A DNA stretch of 64,000 nucleotides from Isoetes taiwanensis. Its lineage: Eukaryota > Streptophyta > Lycopodiopsida > Isoetales > Isoetaceae. The notes beneath the pieces are model-generated. The model made no database searches. It was not told the DNA's origin and worked only from the letters and a program-made list of their open reading frames with translations. The DNA is taken from assembly GCA_021234155.1 (NCBI GenBank), contig JAJEKV010000002.1:38241841-38305840 (forward strand), given 5' to 3'. Shown one piece after another: positions 1 to 11,197 of this stretch; within the stretch, counting starts at the first letter, position 1, and every line of letters starts with the position of its first letter. The position numbers were made by a program, and so were the translations under genes.

Positions 1-1345
1 GTGCTGGTTACTCCTCTGGATAGAAGACCTGATGCCGAGGATCAAACTCAGGATTGAAGACATCTTAAAACATTATAAAACTCTGTCACTCTTATTTCAG
101 AGTTTTTGGCTTTGGTTTATAACCTTTCTGCTGATAACTGTTATAGTTATAGTTATTTCCTTCCTTTTTTGACATCTTTGGGTGTCTTAGAATTTTAGTT
201 AAACCTCCACTTTCCAGCTTCATTTTCATGGAGGTTGTTTTCTGGGTGGACACTCCCCATACAAGTAGTCAATTTTGTTCTCCTTTTATAATATAAATAT
301 AATACCATCCTTCAATAAAAAAAAAGTACGGTAGTTTATAAAATCATCATGTAAACAAAATTGAGAGCTCGTGATGTAATAGTTCTTGAGTCTGGTAATT
401 GTGGTTAATTTAATCATTCAACTAGGCTTGAAGCTTCCCTTCTCATTTCATGACACCAAAATGATTCCATGCTATTTGGTAGGACTTCACAACATGTTGT
501 TGTGTGTGCATCTCCTATGTTGGTCTCCAACTAAATATCTAGTATTTGTCTATCTCTTTCCCTCTTCAACTTCATTTTGTTTTAGTCAGACACCTAGTGG
601 GCTCTCCTCCCTAGAAAAATACATGTTGTGAATATGTCCAAATCTCTAGTCCAACTCCTGAGATCAAGCCATGACAACTTTCTCATTCTAAGAAAGTACT
701 TTCTACCATGTATAGACTTTTGTCTAAGAGTTATGTACATAATGACAGTCCAAAACATTCTTTTCAAGAGATGACTTAAGTATTTTGAAGTGGGTCGACA
801 CTCTTAACATCCACTTTTTGGCAGAAAAGCGAAACATCAGTGCATGAACTGAGTAGGTACTGATGCTGTAATGGTAGGGACCATTTGTGTGTCTTGGAGA
901 CTGGCACTATATGGCCAATTTGTGTTTGATTTGAGTTCTTGCTATATGCTGGCAACCAACTTCATGTGATGTTATATCGTATGTATCTTGTGGCAAGTTG
1001 AAAATATTGATGGGATTAGACATGTGTGATGGACCATTTTTGTGGCAATAGTCATATTAATATTTTTCTTATAGTACAAGAAATTTATAATCGTGGCGGC
1101 CAAGCTACCATGAACATTTCTCTTTTTCGACAACCTTTGTGTAGTTTCTTTTTTTCGGGCCGTGAATGCTTGTTAATGCAGAATCGTGAATATCAAGAAA
1201 CTACAAATTTAAAAGAACCTTTTATACAATGTCCTAAGCTTTTACTATAGCCAGTGTCGCACCATCCTCACCTCTTTTTGTCTTAATGTAGGATTTTTTT
1301 CCAAGTACATGGAAGCTAGCAGAATTAGCTCTTAGTTTATATAGG
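1..1345. other. No gene recognised
   Basis: AT-rich sequence with only short, unsupported open frames. I see no recognisable protein motif, RNA gene or clear repeat here. Confidence 0.5.
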
Positions 1346-2131
1346 ATAGCATGGCAGTGGCGATGGGCCCGCAGCGACTCAAAGCCTGCTGGAAAGACAA
1401 GCAAGCCCAGTGGTTCTCGCTATGGAATGTGCAGGCACGGATGTGGACCCAGTCATTACCGCAGAAGAACTTATTTGCGCTTTGAAGCGATCTTGGATGC
1501 TTGCTTCATGGCCAAGCTTTGGGATGCAGAGGCCCATCACATGTCAAGGCAAATTATCGACAAAGAGGTTAATCCCATGCTCACGCGGGGGCCCACCACT
1601 ACTGCGCACCCATCTACCCGTAAAAGCGGGGTGATTGCTTCCCATTCGCGACAGGTGCACACCACCTCGCATTGGGGCGAGGAGATGGATTCGGGGCCCG
1701 CTGCGGAGGGCCAGAAATGCGATCTTTGTCGGCGAGCTATTGAGGGATGAAAGTCAGCCCTGAGCTTTGTCCGTCATACGGCATATCCGGGCTCGGTATG
1801 CTCGATTAGTTGTGCCCCATCGGGCCTTCGCGCGAGCATCGCTGGGCGGCCTCTGTAGGCTTGTTAGGATCGTTACCTCAGGAGGTAATGGATACGCGGA
1901 CTCAGTTATGCCCCCTCGTAAGACATTAACCTCCTGCATTCTTGTGATTATGTATATAAGCGTGCAATATGTCGGCATCCTTATTGCTACTAAGGTTTTC
2001 CCGAAACCCCGCCGGGGGGGTTTTTAATCATGGTAGTAATCCTTGCTTTAACTCTCTCTCTTTATACTTGGGTCCCATAGGCCAGTTGGTCTCCGTGGAC
2101 GATAAAATCATATTCTATTCTATTCTATTAC
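1346..2131 (+). mobile_element. 5'-truncated LINE: C-terminal coding end and 3' UTR with (TTCTA)n tail
   Basis: GC-rich sequence unlike its AT-rich surroundings. A frame running to 1747 ends in a Cys-rich tail (CDLCRRAIEG), as expected of the C-terminal end of a LINE polyprotein. The rest is 3' UTR. At 1983-2040 a 10-bp stem encloses a GGTTT/AAACC hairpin and a G-run. The last 60 bases (GTCCCATAGGCC, then a GG-CTCC segment, then GATAAAAT) align with the 3' end of the LINE at 13241-15841. The element finishes in three TTCTA units at about 2112-2131. No RT domain is present, so this is a dead 3' fragment. The exact 5' edge is uncertain. Confidence 0.6.
1983..2040 (+). promoter_or_regulatory. 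Stem-loop in LINE 3' UTR
   Basis: ATTGCTACTA (1983-1992) can pair over 10 positions, two of them G-T, with TGGTAGTAAT (2031-2040). Inside, GGTTT (1994-1998) pairs with AAACC (2004-2008), and a GC-run is followed by TTTTTAAT. The same inner plan recurs at 17281-17370 (-), 37592-37668 and 38388-38473. Its role is inferred: in LINEs, 3' UTR structures are often recognised by the reverse transcriptase. Confidence 0.45.
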
Positions 2132-3405
2132 AACGCATTTATGCTTAGAAGTTTTTATATAATGTAAGCCTTTTACATGGTGGAATGCAGGTGAAAAGAG
2201 ACTTATCCTTATTTTGGTCATACTTCACAGAGATATCCCTTCTGGCAGAATCACAGCAAAAAAATCCTGTTGGCAGAATCACCCATCCAAACCGCGCAGT
2301 AAGTGGATTATTGCGCATTTTGAGGGCACATTTTTTCCCTCTTGGAACTAATCAAATCTGGAGGTATGAGGGGTTTTTGGTTTACAGACATCAACAAGCC
2401 TAAGCCCTCTCATTTCGACCAGCATTGAAGTCGTTCGAACTGATTTGGAGATGGATGGATCGAGATTTACATGCTAAAAACATCTGAGCAAAAAATGGGC
2501 TAAGGGGCAGATGCGGTCAACATGACTCTGCAGTTATTGCACTATTTTGTGATCCGTTGGAAGGGATACCTTGCAAAGGTATCACCAAAACAAGGATAAC
2601 TCTATTTTCACCCGTGGAATGCACTCGATTTCTATCAAAATTCGAGTAGTATCTATAGGCCAATGCCAAAATGGGCGTTTCCAATTGCATTTAGGCATGG
2701 ATACTTAGTAATTTGTTATGTCCACCTATTTGAGGATCTTGTCTAAGCTTGTGAGTTATGTCTTTTAAGTGCAAAAAAACAATTTTTTTTATTTTTAATT
2801 CTTCATTTGCTCAAGGAACTTGATGTTGATTCAGTCCCCTTTGAATGGCTTAAACAAATGACAATTTTGGCTGCTTTTGTTTTTTCATTGATGTTAGAAG
2901 TGCAGAAGTAAACAGGAGCTTTCGCAGGAAATTCCTAAGTGAAAATGCTATGCACAAGTTTGCATGATGAAGTATTCAAATGGCAATAAATGAAAAGGGC
3001 TTGAAACATAGTTACTCCCTCCCTGTTCACTTGAAAATTTAAGAAAAGAAGCAGAATACGTGGAGTGTAAATTTTTATAGGGTCTTTTTTCATGGGCACT
3101 TTGGTCTTTTTTTGGCAATTGAAAAGTAAAGTACAATTTTTATCTATTTGAGAAAGTTAAACTAACAGGAAATGCTAGTGAAAAAGAGCATATCTTGCAC
3201 TATAAAGCTAACATATTAGCTTGTGGTTGGCATCATCAACATTGGAAGTAAACTGTCTTAAACAAAATGGAGGTTTACCCTTGAGGTCCCATGAAGCAAT
3301 ACTACTGGAGTATTTTCTCTAAAGTATCTTTAAAAAGGATTGGCTGAATTAGAGTCAAATCAATTGCTGGATCTTTTCCTAATATCTTCACAATCACGTA
3401 AAACA
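2132..3405. other. No gene recognised
   Basis: Non-coding, AT-rich. I found no domain or repeat beyond a short direct repeat (TGGCAGAATCAC) near 2240-2282. Confidence 0.45.
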
Positions 3406-5062
3406 TCACGTAGTGTAATTGTTCTTCAATGCGTTGCTTTGAAAGTCAGGATAAGTGCAAATAGGCTCCTTTTTTAAGCTCACAGTATATGTCTCCTTCT
3501 CCCTCTCCAAGACAAAGTCAACATGTTGTTTTGGTTGCACCACAGTTCCAGACATTTTAACATCTCCCACGTCTTTGCGATTTTCAAGATTCACTTCAGA
3601 TTGCCTACTCAGTTTTGATATCCTCTTAACGCTTTTACCGTCTCTACGCATTTATGTGCATGGTTACAGTTTGCTTCCTTCTCCTAAAGCTCACAACTAC
3701 CTCCTCTAAATGACTTGACACTATAAAAGGAGGGTGCAACCGTAGATGATAGACCTTTGTTGATAAGCTTGTCACATTTTTTGCCATTCATGCTAGTTCT
3801 CCCTACCTACCCTTTACTACCTGTTGTAGTTCTTCGAATAGCCCAATTAGTATTGGCAACTTCTGTTTCTCTTACGACTATTTCTCTACTACCAAACAAA
3901 TTCCTCACGAGAGGATCATCTTTAGCAACATGCGGTACATTAATTGCATCTTTGCCTGGTTGATGTGCTCCTTTCTCATTCTAATTGTTGTTGGTTTCCA
4001 AATTCTTTCTTTTTAATATTGTTTGATCATTGCCTCTTGTACCTGTGCCATGCATGGGCATGCCATGTCTGAATGCTTCTTTGTTGACAGTGGAGCTCAT
4101 CTTAGAAAGCTTGATATCACTATTAAGCCTACCATGTAGCCTTGAAAATAAGGTTGAGATGCCAGGACCGGTTCCTACAAAATTGTGTTTCAGAAATGAT
4201 TTATATTTTGCACTCTGAAGAATTGCCTCTGTCAAATCAAATATACTTGCATCATATAAAGAGAGGCTCTTCTTGTAGCCAGTTGCAACCATCCAACTAC
4301 CATGTCTAGGTTCAGAGAGATTTGTATCAGGAATATACATTGCAACTGCTATATTGCAGTTGGCTTTCATAAAATTCCCCCATTTGCCAACCCTTTGATG
4401 CCACCATGCCAACCATGAAGATAATGCAATGATATACCTTTCCTGAGAGACATTCAACAATGAAATGCAATTCGTTTTCTGCTTCCACAAGGCTAGGATA
4501 TAGCCTCCAGGTTCTACAGTGGTCCAAGAACTGTTGTTTGTTCTCAGGTTCGAGGTGCTTCTTGGTTTGCCTGTGCAAGTACTGCTTGAAGTGAAAAACA
4601 CAAGACCTTTCCTTCTCTGGATATGTTTTACCATCAAAGAAGATCTCTTGAATAGCATTCCAATTTGCCTGGGATTCATCAGCCATAAAACCGTGAAGTT
4701 GTACTGGAGGAAAATCTTTAGAAGCCAACACTTTATTTAATTTTCTCCAAAACTTCTTTTGAGATTCCACATCTTTTATTTTCATCTCACATATTGCTAT
4801 TGTTTGTAGACCACGTATCAACTATAGAACCCTACTATTAGTCACGAATGTTACTTCATGACATGCCATTGTTGTCCACCCACTTATATGCTTTACATGG
4901 CCAAAGTGAATCCATGATGTTGCTAGGTCTCCAGAGGGGCGCACAAGTAACTGAGCCATGCTCATTATCTATTGGACCAACATCTCAAGCTTGCACATCC
5001 CATTCAGAAACGGCATTATCTTTTGTTCCCCACCCCTTCACAGTGATGCGGCTCTCCATATT
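3406..5062 (-). pseudogene. MULE-type transposase relic with degenerate SWIM zinc finger
   Basis: On the minus strand a frame at 4821-4327 carries FMADESQANW followed about 26 residues later by CVFHFKQ. This matches the second catalytic Asp region and the C-x2-H motif of Mutator-like (MULE) transposases; such proteins cut and paste DNA elements. Upstream, up to about 5062, lies ITVKGWGTKD in a broken frame. Downstream the reading shifts to another frame (to 3981), then continues as DPLVRNLFGSREIVV. It ends near 3406-3470 with a SWIM-like ICTYPDFQ, where the second zinc Cys of the usual CxC is Tyr. Frameshifts and stops throughout mean it is dead. A FAR1/FHY3-type domesticated gene is the alternative, but the breaks argue against that. 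Confidence 0.6.
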
Positions 5063-5248
5063 TGAAAGCAAACTGCTCCAACTTCAAGTTAAAACATAAG
5101 GCACGCCAAGGTGATTAAAATAACACAAGCCATTAAAAAAATTACCGCTTATTGTTTAAAATGTCTCTCAACGTTAAAGTTAAAAAGTCATCATTGGTCA
5201 TTAAAAATTGTTCAGCGTTAAAGTTTCAATGGAAATTCAAAGTATAAC

Positions 5249-5475
5249 CCTCAAGTTTGGAAAATTAAAAATAGATCCCTCAAGTTTGGAAAATTAAAAA
5301 TAGATCTCTAAAGTTTGGAAAATTAAAAATAGCCCTCAAGTTTTGGATATTAAGCACAAGCATGGTCGCAATATTGAAACATGGATATTAAGAACATGGT
5401 TTAACGATATTAAGAACATGGATATTAACATGGATATTAAGAACATGGAACATGGTTTAAGAACACTGTTTAAAA
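5249..5475. repeat. Tandem ~30-bp repeats
   Basis: Three units of TCAAGTTTGGAAAATTAAAA plus a short tail fill 5249-5342. They are followed by a looser array built on GATATTAAGAACATGG up to about 5475. The sequence is non-coding. Confidence 0.7.
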
Positions 5476-5654
5476 CGATATTAAAAGGGGGAAAAAAGAG
5501 GCTTGGCATGGTCGTGGTCAAACAGAACTGTTCAAATATGCGACTGGCCTGAAATCGGTGTTCAAATATGCCTTTGATGCATCTGAACTGTTCTTGAAAT
5601 CTTGAACGGTTGATATTATATGCTGGTCGGGGCCGACTGGCTTACAATGCCATG

Positions 5655-5870
5655 TCAGAATGCTTAGAATCCATCAGCTTTGGAATCCATCTGCTTCGAA
5701 TCCATCAGATTAGAATCCAATCAGATCCGAATCCATCAGATTCGAATCAGATTCGAATCAGATTAGAATCAGATCCATCAGATTAGAATCCATCTGCTTA
5801 GAATCCAATGGCTATCAGATTAGAATGCTTAGAATCCAATCAGCTTAGAATGCTATCAGATTGCCTCTGC
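5655..5870. repeat. Minisatellite of GAATCCATCAGATTA-type units
   Basis: Irregular 10-16 bp units mixing GAATCCATCAG, ATTAGAATCC and ATTCGAATCAG run for about 200 bp. Nothing suggests coding. The flanks at 5620-6075 carry three copies of a CTGGTCGG-GCCGACT-like motif. Confidence 0.65.
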
Positions 5871-6484
5871 TTAGTACCTTAGAACCACTGTCTGGCTCTG
5901 CTCTGCTTGGCATCTGCAATGATTGTCTAATGGCATAACACTTGCAAAATGCATGCAAAACTTGAGGGATCTTGACTGGTCGGCGTCGACTTGCGATGAG
6001 GCATCTTGCAATAGAAAAACTTAAAATAGAGTAGAATATGCATCTGAGCTGGTCGGCGCCTACTGGCCTATGGCGCTTGCATTTTAGTGTAGATTTTGCC
6101 TCAGTAAATCCTTCTTGAAATTTAACAACTTAGAATGCCTCTGCCTTTTGATATTTTATGTATGATATTTTACTGTGATAATATGTCGTTGCTATTTTAC
6201 TGTTGATATTATATGCTTGGCATCTGCAATGTTTAGAACCTTAGGACCTCATTGTCATAACACTTGCCATATTAAAAGAAGAAGAGAGCTTGGAAAAAAT
6301 AAGTTTTTCTTTGCAGGCATTCCCAAATTTGGAGGAGCTCATTTCTTATGTTTTACTCTTTTTCAGGTTTATTGCTTTGTCTTCAATATTGCTTTGAGAA
6401 GAGTAAGGACGTTAGAATGCAAAGGTATGTTTTTCAATCATATTCGATATGCATAAATTACAAGCTAACGAATACTTTGTGGCA

Positions 6485-7718
6485 GATTGGTGGCATGGTA
6501 GAGACTAGAAAAAGTGCAACACACTTCATCTATAAGTTCTTGGAGAAGGAGCCCAGGAAGTGTTTTAAAAAAATATAAGAGATTCAGGATCGGATGATAG
6601 TGTTGACGATCAAGGTGTAGACACCTCATGAAACTCAAAAGGTGTAGACACCTCATGAAACTCAGTGGAAACTCAAGAGGTGCAGATACCTCATGAAACT
6701 GACGAAGAAGGCCATGAGATTGGTGGATTGACGATGAAGGACATGAGATTGGTGAGATTGACAATGAAGGACAGCCAATGAAGGACAGCCATAACCAAGG
6801 GGATGATACCATGAACGTGGAGCCAATATGCAAGGAGACGTCTAAATCAAAGAGGAGAGGCAGAAAAAAGATAGTGGGAGATGAAAATTTAGAGTCCCTT
6901 GAATTTCTAAAAATATTCACCTTAGAAAAGACCTTGCAAGAGTTGAGAATTGTTCGCAAGACTGCCCATCCTTTAATTCTCCTTTGCAGAATAATGCTTA
7001 ATGAGGCTGTCAGAATTGTGAGTAAGGAAGCTAAATCTTTGAATTATCCATTACTACTGTAGTGGGCAAATAGTGCAAGGTCACAGATCAAATAAAGAGC
7101 ATATGGGATGCATATTGTATTGAAAAGAACCAACAGTTTGAGGATGAGGTTGAAGCAAATCAAGAGTGGAAGGACTTGACTGGCAAGATGTTTCTTTGTT
7201 GGGATGGAAATCACCACACTGATGCTTGGATGCAAGAGATAAAAGATCGTCATTCACTTGTGCATGGTATGCATTTTTCAGTGCAAGCAACATTTGTTCA
7301 AATAGATGTGCAAAAAGAAGCAGCGTTGATAAGAGTAATGAGCTATGTCAATGAATATCTATTTCTCTTTGATTTTTTGTGCTTTATGTGTGATTGTAGT
7401 TGATGTTTGCTTTTCAATTATAGGCTGAATGACACTGCAATTGTGCGCACAAAACTTAAAGATATTCTTATGTCAGACTTATCAAATTTCATACAGCATA
7501 TTCCTCTTGATGAGCTTCAAAAATTGAGAGCACAGGAGGTGAAAGCAATGGGTGGTGAACCATGGTATCCTCATATACATTATAATGAGGACGTCTACTT
7601 CCATACAATGGCATTATATCTTTCCTCTTACAATGACCTGCCTATCTATGCAGAACGTGGTTCAAAAAATGTCAAAGATTCCATCCCCAAGGATTACAGA
7701 AAGAAGAGGTTTACATAA
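6485..7718 (+). pseudogene. Degenerate multi-exon gene of unrecognised family
   Basis: After an acceptor-like GTGGCAG at about 6485 the frame reads IGGMVETRKSATHFIYKFLE. It then needs small frame corrections through an acidic repeat region (6600-6770, units such as HETDEEGHEIGG). The best-supported part runs from 6778. It reads to GAATT at 7017, then a consensus donor GTGAGTAAG, an intron of about 57 nt, and an acceptor at about 7074. Joining these keeps phase and gives EAVRI-CKVTDQIKSIWDAYC, then MFLCWDGNHHTDAW and the frame to about 7340. A last piece (about 7430-7718) begins RLNDTAIVRTKLKDI. I do not recognise the family. WDGNH and the YCIEKNQQFEDEVEANQEW segment look like protein under past constraint. 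A transposon-borne accessory gene is possible. Confidence 0.4.
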
Positions 7719-7789
7719 CATTAGAGCTTATAAAGGCAAAGGGAGTGAAGGTGACACGTGAGCCAGGCCCAGTCAAAGGATTTCCCAAA

Positions 7790-8490
7790 TAATCCTCCTT
7801 GTATTACACTTTCTCTGTCGTAGCAGGTAGTAGAAGTACCAAGTATAGGCAATCCATTCTCCTTCCTTTATTCATCAGCAAGAAATCTCATCTCAATTGC
7901 ACCTTGACCATCATGCTCGCCTTTCCCATGACCAGAGGCAAAGAAGTTCCATTGTATCCTGATTTCATAGGCTTGATAGTACTTGCCAATATTTAGATAA
8001 AATACACGAGATGATTTGAATTGTGTAGCACATCCATCTGACCATGCAATCCATCATTCTCCATCAGCCATTGGTGATGTTTCTTCAAGGAAGCCACAAA
8101 ATGAGAATCATGTTTCTTCACATCTGAAATGTAAAAATGAACTATTTTATTCAGCTTGCCATTCACTTTCATCATTGTGACATGCACCAAAATGCTAATC
8201 TGCTCATTATTTCAATGTTCAGATTGAACCTCCTTTAGGGGCTGCAATGTGTAATTTTTTGCAAAATCTATCACAGACAAAACAACATCATCCCTCAAGG
8301 TTTCAACAGACTTCTTGTAATTACCTGCTCTCTATAAAATTATGGTACATGAATTTTGCAAGATTGTCAAACAGTTTTTCAATCAGTCTTCATGATTCTT
8401 TTTTCAGTAACCAATTTCATTCTTCTGGAAGTTCCTGCCTTTGTTGTCTCATTGATATATTGGTAGACTTGCCAGTCTATAACTGCATCT
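7790..8490 (-). pseudogene. DDE-like transposase relic (SDGCAxQFKS / GHGKGEHDGxGA type)
   Basis: Minus-strand reading across several frames gives, in order: VVLSVIDFAKNYTLQPL (about 8300), VQSEH then a stop, VHFYISDVKKHDSHFV (about 8110), WSDGCATQFKSSRVFY (about 8000-8045) and WNFFASGHGKGEHDGQGA (about 7900-7960). The three acidic positions (DFAKNY, SDGCA, GEHDG) are spaced like a transposase catalytic core. I know this motif set from large, poorly named transposon proteins in non-seed plants and invertebrates. Stops and shifts show it is dead. The N-terminal side is cut off at 8505 by the poly-T end of an L1-type insertion. The relic at 38811-40260 looks like the N-terminal part of the same kind of protein. 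Confidence 0.55.
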
Positions 8491-8504
8491 CCAACATGAT
8501 TTTC

Positions 8505-8880
8505 TTTTTTTTTTTTTTTTTGAAGAACTGTGTCATCAATATATTAAAAGAATGGTAATGTTACAAAGCAAGTAAGGAGGAAGGAGAACTGCCCCAAAGA
8601 GACAGCGATAGCTCGACACTCCACAACAAACTCACAGAAAAACTGCAACTCTACTGCTGTACAAACCGACCATCACCATCTACAACACCCAAGAAGTCCC
8701 GCCAAATGGCAAAATTCCGCTCTACTAATCCCGGGAACACCAGAAAGCTTTGAAATAGCTTGTACCTGAGTCGAGGAATCAGAGAGGCTGCAGGCTGCTA
8801 CATGGTCTTCTTCTTGAGGGCATAATTGAATTTTTTTTGTACCACAATGGCTACACTTCCCTTTCACACAATCTAATCGA
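8505..8880 (-). mobile_element. L1-type LINE 3' end (poly-A on minus strand)
   Basis: A run of 17 T at 8505-8521 is followed by GAAGAACTGTGTCATCAATA, which is how the 3' end of plant L1-type elements looks on the opposite strand. It continues as non-repetitive sequence to about 8880. No intact coding part is seen, so the copy is heavily 5'-truncated. I found no target-site duplication by eye. Confidence 0.5.
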
Positions 8881-9460
8881 TGCCACTCGGTTCCATCTAT
8901 CTTGTCACAAACTATTGCTCTTCAAAGTGTGCTGACTGTTGGAAATGTTTGAGATAGAGCCTAACATATACCATCATGGCTGTCTGCAGCACATACATTA
9001 CACGAACATGTACAATTATTATGCCACTTGGTCCTCATAATATTGAACGTTTTTCTGTATAGTTTGTTTGTTTGTTTTTTTTTTTATTAGTTGTATAGGT
9101 AACATGTATCTGCATGGATATGCATGTTTAAGATCATGATATGGTAAAGCCAAAGTTTGTATACAGTTATATGTGAAACTAGAGCTAATTGGTATGATAC
9201 AAAAGGCCTATACTGAATTTTTGATGGCATTTTAAGAATACGTATGGGCCTAGCATAATGACTGATAAATAAAAACCTTTGGTAATATGAATTTTCATCT
9301 ACAGAAATATCGGAGTAATTTAACCTATTATTTGCTTTCGATTTTAGGGCAAAGGGCAACGCTGTGTCTTGGCGAAGTTCACTCCAGAAATCCGGCCAGA
9401 GGTAAGCTCTGGCCACATCATTTCTAACTGGTAACAGAAAAAGTTAGTACAGGCTGGTGC
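8881..9460. other. No gene recognised
   Basis: AT-rich spacer. The short minus-strand frame at 9087-9416 shows no motif I recognise. Confidence 0.4.
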
Positions 9461-9973
9461 ATGAGTGCTGGGAGCGTTAGCCATGTAAAACATGTCCCTT
9501 CTAAGAACAGCCGGTACTGCTATAAAAAGTGCATGAGCTTATTGTGGAGATGCATGGGCCGCACTGTCTGGTGCGGATCCCCTTGTTTTTTAGCTGTGCT
9601 TATATCTACGAGCAGAGAGATGCCTAGAAAGAAAGGAGATCTCAACTATGCTACTAGAAAGAGGCTGGCACAGGAAAAATTGGAGGCTAGCAGCAGGAAA
9701 AATTTATTCCAGTATCATAAGACTGCTAAGATCTCTGAAGCAAGGATTAGTTCAGGGGCAAATGAGTTCAATGTGAATGTGCAAGATGGTAAAGCCAATC
9801 AGGAAACGGTTGATCCTCCTTCTGCAGAAATGGTGGCCACAAACAGAAATGCTGATAAGGAGGTGAACAAAGGCCCAGCAATGGCTTATGCATGTGGATC
9901 TACAAGTCTGAAACATGGAGCTGACGTAATTCTGAGCAAAGCCATTGGGCTGGAGCGCACTTCTCAGGTTTAA
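9461..9973 (+). CDS. Orphan ORF, 170 codons, unrecognised
   Basis: Open frame; the likelier start is the internal ATG at about 9620 (MPRKKGDLNYATRKRLAQE). That gives a Lys/Arg-rich, hydrophilic protein of about 118 residues. The stretch before it is Cys-rich and may be untranslated. The frame stops just after CTTCTCAGGTTTAA, which resembles a splice donor, so it may be the first coding exon of a longer gene. Composition is more gene-like than nearby sequence. I recognise no family. It could also be the 5' end of a transposon gene. Confidence 0.3.
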   Translation: MSAGSVSHVKHVPSKNSRYCYKKCMSLLWRCMGRTVWCGSPCFLAVLISTSREMPRKKGDLNYATRKRLAQEKLEASSRKNLFQYHKTAKISEARISSGANEFNVNVQDGKANQETVDPPSAEMVATNRNADKEVNKGPAMAYACGSTSLKHGADVILSKAIGLERTSQV

Positions 9974-11197
9974 ATTAGTTTAGCTCATTTATTTACATGA
10001 TTATGATATCTGCATGAACTGCTTAGATATAAGTCATATGGTTTATGCTTAAATAGCTAGAGGAAGTATGATTTACTGAATATTTGAGGATATTGTGCCT
10101 ACATAAATCAGGGATACATAGTGGTACTAAATATATGGTAATAATGCTATATGTGATGTATCCTTGTGTAGATAGAATTGGGCAATGAAGATCTTAAGAT
10201 TATTTGAATCTTAGGATTTTAGCTTGTATTTTATGTATAATGAGTCTTAGGAATAATGTAAAATAGGACTCAGGAAGGCTCTTTCCAATAATATTAATGA
10301 AAATCATGATCTGAATAAATGTTAAATTTATGACTAGAGAGAAACCAGATATTGGGTATTTATATAATGTCTTGTAACTGGATCTGAAGTTAGGAACTGA
10401 ACCTACATAAGCATTATGACGAAAATAATCATTGAATACATTTAATATTTGGCTTTAGGGGGATATGAGAGCTGATGCAGCATATATAAGGATACTGTCT
10501 GGTTGATTAACAGATCTGTTGCATATGCTTTAGGCGTAAGAATGGCAATTTAACATATCCTGCTTATTCTAGTAACTTAGGATATGTTTTTTAGCATGTA
10601 TTTACTGCTGAGACAGTTTTTATTAGAGACTTGCTTAAACAGTAGACATCTGATTACTGTATCTAACAGTTTAATATGATCATAAATGTCCTTACCCCAT
10701 GATATTTATGTAAAACGAGCAGGGTGAAGGGGCATAAACCTAAAAAGTCCCATGACACCTGCTACCCTCAGCATGGCAACCATTCTAATGCTTGTTTTTG
10801 TTGTTTTGGGTGCAGGTAACAGGACTTTTTACTCCCTGTATTGTTTTGTTCAAAAAATGGAAGATGGACAATAAGCGAGAATTTTATCTGGTCAACTGGT
10901 CTTGAAGACAAAAACTCTATTTGAGTGGCTGGAAAATACAGTGATTATGATGCTCTATTCTATGTTTTCTTAAAAAGCTTTTCATATAGTAGTTCTTTTT
11001 GATATGAGGAATGTAAGTTTACTTTATACTTCAATATAATGAAAGCTTTCAGATTATATGGATGAATGTAACCTGATCAATGCCTTGTTGTTTAAATTCA
11101 CCAGTTAATGGCAAGGGCTGCTTATTGAATCAATTTTTAGTCCTAAGTATAGGTCTAAAATAGATTGAAGTCTGTCTTTTGACAGGTTTAAGGTTTT
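9974..11197. other. Non-coding, AT-rich
   Basis: No domain, RNA gene or strong repeat seen. It could be an intron or 3' region of the preceding ORF, but nothing in the sequence decides this. Confidence 0.4.

Noticed and set aside
1754-2027. Opposing 74- and 86-codon ORFs in the LINE 3' UTR
   Set aside because: They lie after the LINE stop, in structured UTR sequence, and show no protein motif.
3981-4679. 232-codon minus-strand ORF taken as a single gene
   Set aside because: Its first part overlaps the MULE motif frame out of phase. Only its later part continues the MULE relic after a frameshift.
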